Below are positions 59,401-64,000 of a stretch of DNA of 64,000 bases, one piece after another. The DNA comes from Cymodocea nodosa (Eukaryota > Streptophyta > Magnoliopsida > Alismatales > Cymodoceaceae): positions 4,533,501-4,597,500 of the forward strand of contig CM072339.1 in assembly GCA_036874045.1 (NCBI GenBank), in the 5' to 3' direction. Made by a program: the position numbers and the translations under genes. The stretch's first letter is position 1, and each line of letters begins with the position of its first letter. The notes under the pieces are model-generated. The model searched no databases. It was given only the letters and a program-made list of their open reading frames with translations, and was not told where the DNA came from.

Positions 59401-60084
59401 CTCTACACTCGTTATATTTAATTTTAAATTACGTGTCTATGTTTTAACATGCACCAAAACGACAAAGTGATGCATGCTGGGGCTCCTCTTCCTTTATGAT
59501 ACAAAATCTTTATTTTTAGGTTTAACTTAAACCTTAAAATAAATTACATACCATCGAAACAGCATACCAACTAAGCAAATCATGCATCCACAAATCATTA
59601 CTACCTTTCCAAACAAGAGAAAATCTCTATTACAACTTTCAATAAAAATGCCAAACCCGCTGTCTCCAAAAATATTCTGAATGATTGGGATTGAAAGCAA
59701 ACCCATCTTCTTTCCCAATATCCTCAAATCCCACAATTTCATTTGCAAACAAACTATGATCTTCAATCCTCTACCTAGATGTTTCTACCTAGAAAACATT
59801 TTTCTGAATGGTGACTAGTCTTTCCATAATGCTGAGAATGTATGGACTGTTAGATCTCTTGGCTAGGGTTCTCTATAGGTGACGTTGGCTCTCACCTCTC
59901 TGGTGAGGCTCCCTCCCCACCTTTCAACTTTGAGCACATCAATTCTCGTTAAAAGACGACATGACATTGGCTTTCGATGGCTCAAACCTGTTGCTTCTCT
60001 AGTGTGCTTTTGAAATTTGGAAGCGACTTTCAAAAGGACTTGAGCCTCTCAAAGGGTTAGCATGTCTCCTTCACTATGTCTTTG

Positions 60085-60570
60085 TGAGAGTTGCTGACTT
60101 TGTTGTTCTACCTAGAAAGTCCTGTTAAAGCATCTGTGCTGAAGAACGGTGAGCCAATTCTCTCATTTTCCTCAGAGGAGGTTATGCAACTTGCAGGCAC
60201 CTTTTGCTGGACACTTGTAGGTCAGTTCAACATTCAAAGGCCAATTATGTTTGATATCCACATAGAAATGAAGTAGACTCTCCTTTTTCAAGATGAATTC
60301 TTTTTGGCAGCCATTGATTATTGATACATTTTGATTTGATTCAAATGCAGAGAAGACTTCATCAAGATTTATGTAAAGGATTCTTGGTTCTTGAAAGGCA
60401 AGCACATGCTTGTCTTTAGATGGTCCCCCACTTTTGCCTTAGGTCTTGAATCGCCTTGGACTTTGGTTTGGGTCTACCTATTGAAGCTTTGGGCTCTCTC
60501 ACCTTCAAGTTCTTTGTGTGGTGAATTCAATTGTTTACGTTTTGGACACTTCCTTTGCATGCATTAGGAC
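60085..60570 (+). pseudogene. LINE ORF1 DUF4283 domain
   Basis: Reads LKNGEPILSFSSEEVMQLAG and TFCWTLVGQFNIQRPIMFDI; after a stop it continues LLFQDEFFLAAIDY, then REDFIKIYVKDSWFLKGKHM and FRWSPTFALGLESPWTLVWV. This is the RNA-binding DUF4283 domain of plant LINE ORF1. Three TGA/TAG/TAA stops interrupt it. Confidence 0.82.
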
Positions 60571-61589
60571 GTTGACAGATTTACTTGACTAGGTCTAATG
60601 GTAGTTTGTGTGGAGATAGGTCTAATGATAGGTCAAAATCAAAAATAGTGATGAACTCATTATTCAACTAGTGGAGTATAGGATCAAGGAACCCAAATTC
60701 TACACATTGTTTCAAGATAGGACATGTCACAGAAATTGCAGAAGGGGCAAGCAACTTAGACCAACGTAGGGGAGGGAGGGGATCTCTTAGAATATCACTA
60801 GTAAAAGAGGAGAGACTACATTAACACCCCTACAAAATACATTGAATGATTAATCGTTGGTTCTGAGTGGTTGGATGCATGTGAGGTGTAGAAAGAAACA
60901 TCAAAAGAAAACCCTGTGTCCTAATGATGATAAGCAATAGGAACCTAAAGGTGTTGAAACTAATGAAGATCCTTTCGTATGAATGGTGGCAAGCTCGCAA
61001 GAAGGGTGACAGAGGCCAATAGGGTTGATCAAGCTCCACCCCTTAAAATGGGGTACACCAGTCTGATTGTGTAGAAAACCCAAAGGTCAATGGGTGGATC
61101 TTGAAGAGGAGGGCTCAAAGATAGAGCCAGTGCTAGAGAGTACTCAAAACATAGGGGCTAGCTTTGACAATGAGGTGTTATCTATTAGTGACTCTACCAT
61201 AAAGAAGGATAGGCAATTTACAACCAAAGATGTTGATCACTACTCAAAGGGGGAAGATGAATGACGAGGGAAGGGAAAAACCTATGTCTAAAGGAAATTC
61301 TACCCCTTACGGTGTTATAGGGTTGCTCCATCAGTCGAAGAAAAGGATGAAAACAGCAATAACACAAGGTCAGAGGTGGGTGGATCATCTCCTCCTACGC
61401 CCCTTGCCCCTTGAACCTTTCATCCCCTTGGAGAAGGGACAAACCATTGCAGTTTTCATCCAACTTCTAAATTGGTATTCCAATTCTATGTTTGACAAAA
61501 TAAATTTAACTTTTTTGGTTGGATCATGTGCAATTTCAACACGTAATAGATTCAACATAGATGACAAGTGGATGACTCACTCATATTGA

Positions 61590-61935
61590 GGGTGATACTT
61601 TTCTCTTCTCTACAATTTATGCCTTTTGCTCTGTGGTCAATAGACACATTATGGGAGGAAATTCACAATTTTCATAGTAGCTGACTGAATACTTCATGGA
61701 TCTTAGCAAGAGATTTCAACTCAGTCAGAAGCAGGGAAGAGGTTATTGGTTCTAAAAATTTCCATCCAGTGAGCACAAGGGACTTCAATGAGATGATCAG
61801 TGAAATAGGCCTGAGTGAATCACCCTACACTGGGGATGCCTTATCTTGGTTTAATAATCAAAAAAGACTTAGTAAGTGGTACAAGAGATTGGATAGAGTC
61901 CTAGTGAATAACTTTGATGGCTTAGATTCTTCTAT
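61590..61935 (+). pseudogene. LINE endonuclease C-terminal part
   Basis: The + strand reads WILARDFNSVRSREEVIGSK, then DFNEMISEIGLSESPYTGDA and YKRLDRVLVNNF, the end of an apurinic-type LINE endonuclease (consensus GDFN....E and R.LDR.L.N). The Gly before Asp in GDFN is Arg here. The reading frame stops near 61940 at the copia junction. Confidence 0.8.
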
Positions 61936-62560
61936 AGATGTTTTATAAGTCCATCTTCCATAGATGTTTTATGAATCGATGAGTTAGTTATAGATCTTAG
62001 AATTTTTCTAATAATGTCACTTTCATCAAAAGATTTTCTTAAACTTTTTAAAGCGCTAGTTATTTCAGGAAATCTGGAAAGTATGTCAAAAATAAATTTT
62101 CCTTCATACATTTTAAATGATTCATATTTATGTACCAACATGTTAATTTTAGACTTTTTTATTTGATTGGTTCATTTGTTTGTAATTTCTAATGTATGTC
62201 ATACTTCATAAGTAAAATCATATATAAAAATTTTAATGAACTGATCAAAAGACAATGCACATGATAAGAAATTTAACTCTTTAGCATTTAAGCTCTATTT
62301 TTCTTTTTCATCAAATGTCCAGGTAGTATGTAATGCATTTAACGCAATAAAATGTTCACTAACTATGCTCTATAATTTAAATCAATAGACTTTATAAGAA
62401 TAGATATTCTTCTTTTCCAATATACATAGTTAGAACTATCAAATAGTAGTGGTCGATTCAAATTCTAACAATTAGCTAAGTAGTTATTACTAGAAGTCAT
62501 TCTATTTATGATTGTAAAATTTTCTACAAAATAAATTTTATGTTTTGATATCAATTGAAA
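61930..62560 (-). pseudogene. Copia gag (UBN2 type), antisense
   Basis: The - strand reads ELNFLSCALSFDQFIKIF, TYEV, a stop, HTLEITNK, then MLVHKYESFKMYEGKFIFDI and ALKSLRKSFDESDIIRKILR. This is the UBN2-like gag domain of copia elements. Only the N-terminal part of gag is present. Confidence 0.78.
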
Positions 62561-63690
62561 GTGAGGATCAAAATGATTTCACAAGAGAAGGGGGTGAATT
62601 CTGAATTCAAATTTTTTCAAAATTAAGCACAAAAACATATAGTAAAAATCTTTCTAAATCTATTTTTCTATTATGCACAAGATTTTTACAATATTACACA
62701 ACTCAAAGTATAATAATAATAGACACTTTCAGATCTTTTTACCCTTGAGTAATAAAAATAACACGGAAAACTTACATTTTTTGATCTTGAAATGAAATAC
62801 ACAAAACTTTGACCCTCACTTCACCAAGCTCTTTTTTAGTTGAAACCTTACTCCTTTGAATTGCTCTGTAGACCTTCAACTTTGATTCATTCAGACCTTC
62901 AACTTTTCAAGTTGATTTCGTGTGGTGTAAGTGGTTTTACTATGTGGAAACTTTTGAACTCTCTAGATAGAGAATATTTTTCTTTATTTGCTCTCACTTG
63001 AAGTGAATTTCTCTATCTTGAAAAGAGATTTCTTTGTGTTGGAAGGAATACTTTGAAGTGTAGTTCGAATTTTCTATTTATAGTCTTCAAATTAGAGGTG
63101 TATGTTCATCACGTTCATTCACTCTTATCATTTTTCTATGATCTCATGTTCTTTTGAATTTCAAATTACTCACGTTCTTCATGTCTTAGATGATTTCTAC
63201 GTTCTCCTACCTCAGATGTATTGAGAACACATTTCTAGAGAATTGTAGAGTTTTTTACTTAAAGTCGTCATTTTTGTCGAATAGTTAACTTATAATACTT
63301 GTAAAAATTCGAACACTTATTTAATAATTTATCGAGTTTTTTACCTAAAATAACTCAATGTAAAGTTAGTCACTTATAAAACTTAAATAGTTATCACAAT
63401 TTATGTATAAAAACTCAAATAGTTATCTTAACTTTTCAATATCTTTAAACATGTACATAAAAAATACGTGAGAAATTTAAGTCATTTAAAACATATATGT
63501 AGAAAATCATAACTATTCAAGTTTTTAAAATAGCTTTTCAACTTTCTTGAAATGTTAACTGATAACTATATGTCTTTTCAAAATAAGTTAACACATAACT
63601 ATATAACTTTTCAAAATAAGTTAACGCGTAACTATACGACTAAGACAAAAGCTTAAACTTATTTTCAAACTCAAATATTCATCATTAAAA
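62545..63690 (-). mobile_element. Copia 5' LTR region of the gag at 61930-62560
   Basis: Just upstream of gag the - strand reads TTGATATCAAAACATAA, resembling a decayed primer-binding site (TGGTATCAGAGC). Beyond it is GAGAAGGGGGTGAATTCTGA, a word common in plant copia LTRs. The outer end is not clear; three related 34-bp units (CTTTTCAAAATAAGTTAAC) occur at 63545-63640. Confidence 0.5.
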
Positions 63691-63789
63691 CAAAAATTCC
63701 TAACAAAGGAAGTGTTTATGATTTATCTTCTTTACTTTAAGATGCTTGATTTTCAAAGGAAGTGTGAAATGCACATACTTTGATAGCTT

Positions 63790-64000
63790 GGTATAAAAGG
63801 TGCATAAGAAGTTGGCTAATTGGAAAAGTAAGCAACTCTCTTGAGGAGCATGGATAACCTTATTGAAGCATGTCCTCTTCAGCATTCTGGTTCACCTCAT
63901 GAGTGTTTATGATATTCTAATGGGAATCCTAAATAGGTTGCACTTGATATTTGCCAAGTTCCTATGGGGTCAAGGCAAGACACATTGACTAAGATGGGCC
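63790..64000 (+). pseudogene. LINE RT thumb/linker fragment, runs off the window
   Basis: The + strand reads KKLANWKSKQLS, a stop, GAWITLLKHVLFSILVHLMS, later LHLIFAKFLWGQGKTH, a stop, LRW. This parallels the LINE ORF2 segment after the RT core (consensus W..K.LS.GGR..LIKSVL..IP.Y.MS ... FLWG). Both stops replace expected Trp. Confidence 0.75.

Larger units (their letters stand above)
59780..61935 (+). mobile_element. LINE fragment (ORF1 and endonuclease)
   Basis: ORF1 from about 60120 and an endonuclease end at about 61600-61930 lie on the + strand. Sequence then changes abruptly to an antisense copia gag. A LINE RT tail reappears at about 63790. They may be one LINE split by the copia, but the RT core is missing, so two separate fragments are also possible. 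Confidence 0.7.

Noticed and set aside
1-64000. tRNA, rRNA, CRISPR arrays or bacterial-type operons
   Set aside because: No cloverleaf, repeat-spacer pattern or gene cluster of that kind was seen on either strand.

Overview
The window is nuclear DNA from a flowering plant with very long introns. The evidence is one plant-type multi-exon gene on the + strand whose small exons are spread over more than 55 kb, introns packed with Ty1/copia, LINE, PIF/Harbinger and hAT transposons, and a nuclear copy of scrambled plastid DNA. The base composition is AT-rich throughout. I cannot name the species. Long-intron angiosperms (some orchids, basal lineages, Nelumbo-like genomes) would fit, but that is inference only.

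Host gene. Fourteen exons can be chained in phase from 3053 to 58534, giving 530 codons with no stop; both ends lie outside what I can see. The protein has a helical, Leu-rich start, a Ser/Pro-rich linker and a conserved C-terminal region containing an Ig-like segment. It matches what I recall of an uncharacterised plant coiled-coil protein family (Arabidopsis At5g23490/At5g08440 type; recalled, not checked). Introns of about 6.0, 11.7, 8.4, 12.9 and 13.4 kb hold the mobile elements.

Layout. 1-1343: right part of a decayed PIF/Harbinger element. 3053-3847: exons 1-4. 5518-8797: copia on the - strand with a deletion that starts inside its 5' LTR. 9896-11199: exons 5-7. 11311-11865: tandem duplication. 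11900-12660: copia debris. 13013-18560: near full-length but broken LINE (-). 18790-22206: copia (+) ending in a clear LTR. 22877-23099: exons 8-9. 24654-27553: mosaic of plastid fragments (psbB, rpl2, an unnamed plastid-like stretch, psbD/psbC). 28110-28460: LINE RT tail. 28839-30009: non-autonomous Harbinger-like element. 31547-31595: exon 10 with a duplicated splice donor. 33180-36615: copia (+). 37985-39170: copia gag (-). 39226-43222: nearly complete two-gene PIF/Harbinger element with a GC-rich tandem array. 44486-44752: exons 11-12. 45314-50296: complete copia with LTRs, primer-binding site, polypurine tract and 5-bp target duplication. 51700-52145: tandem array. 52830-55603: copia (+). 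56043-57874: hAT element with perfect 8-bp target duplication. 58156-58534: exons 13-14. 59780-64000: LINE pieces interrupted by an antisense copia gag/LTR.

All transposon coding regions are pseudogenes. Their stop codons mostly sit where TGG, CGA or CAA/CAG would be expected, which fits long-term decay of methylated cytosines. The plastid fragments show the same bias. I found no RNA genes, CRISPR arrays or bacterial-type systems. The least ordinary items are the GC-rich array inside the Harbinger element, the duplicated splice donor, a probable GC-AG intron, the palindromic subterminal array of the hAT element, and the rearranged plastid insert.
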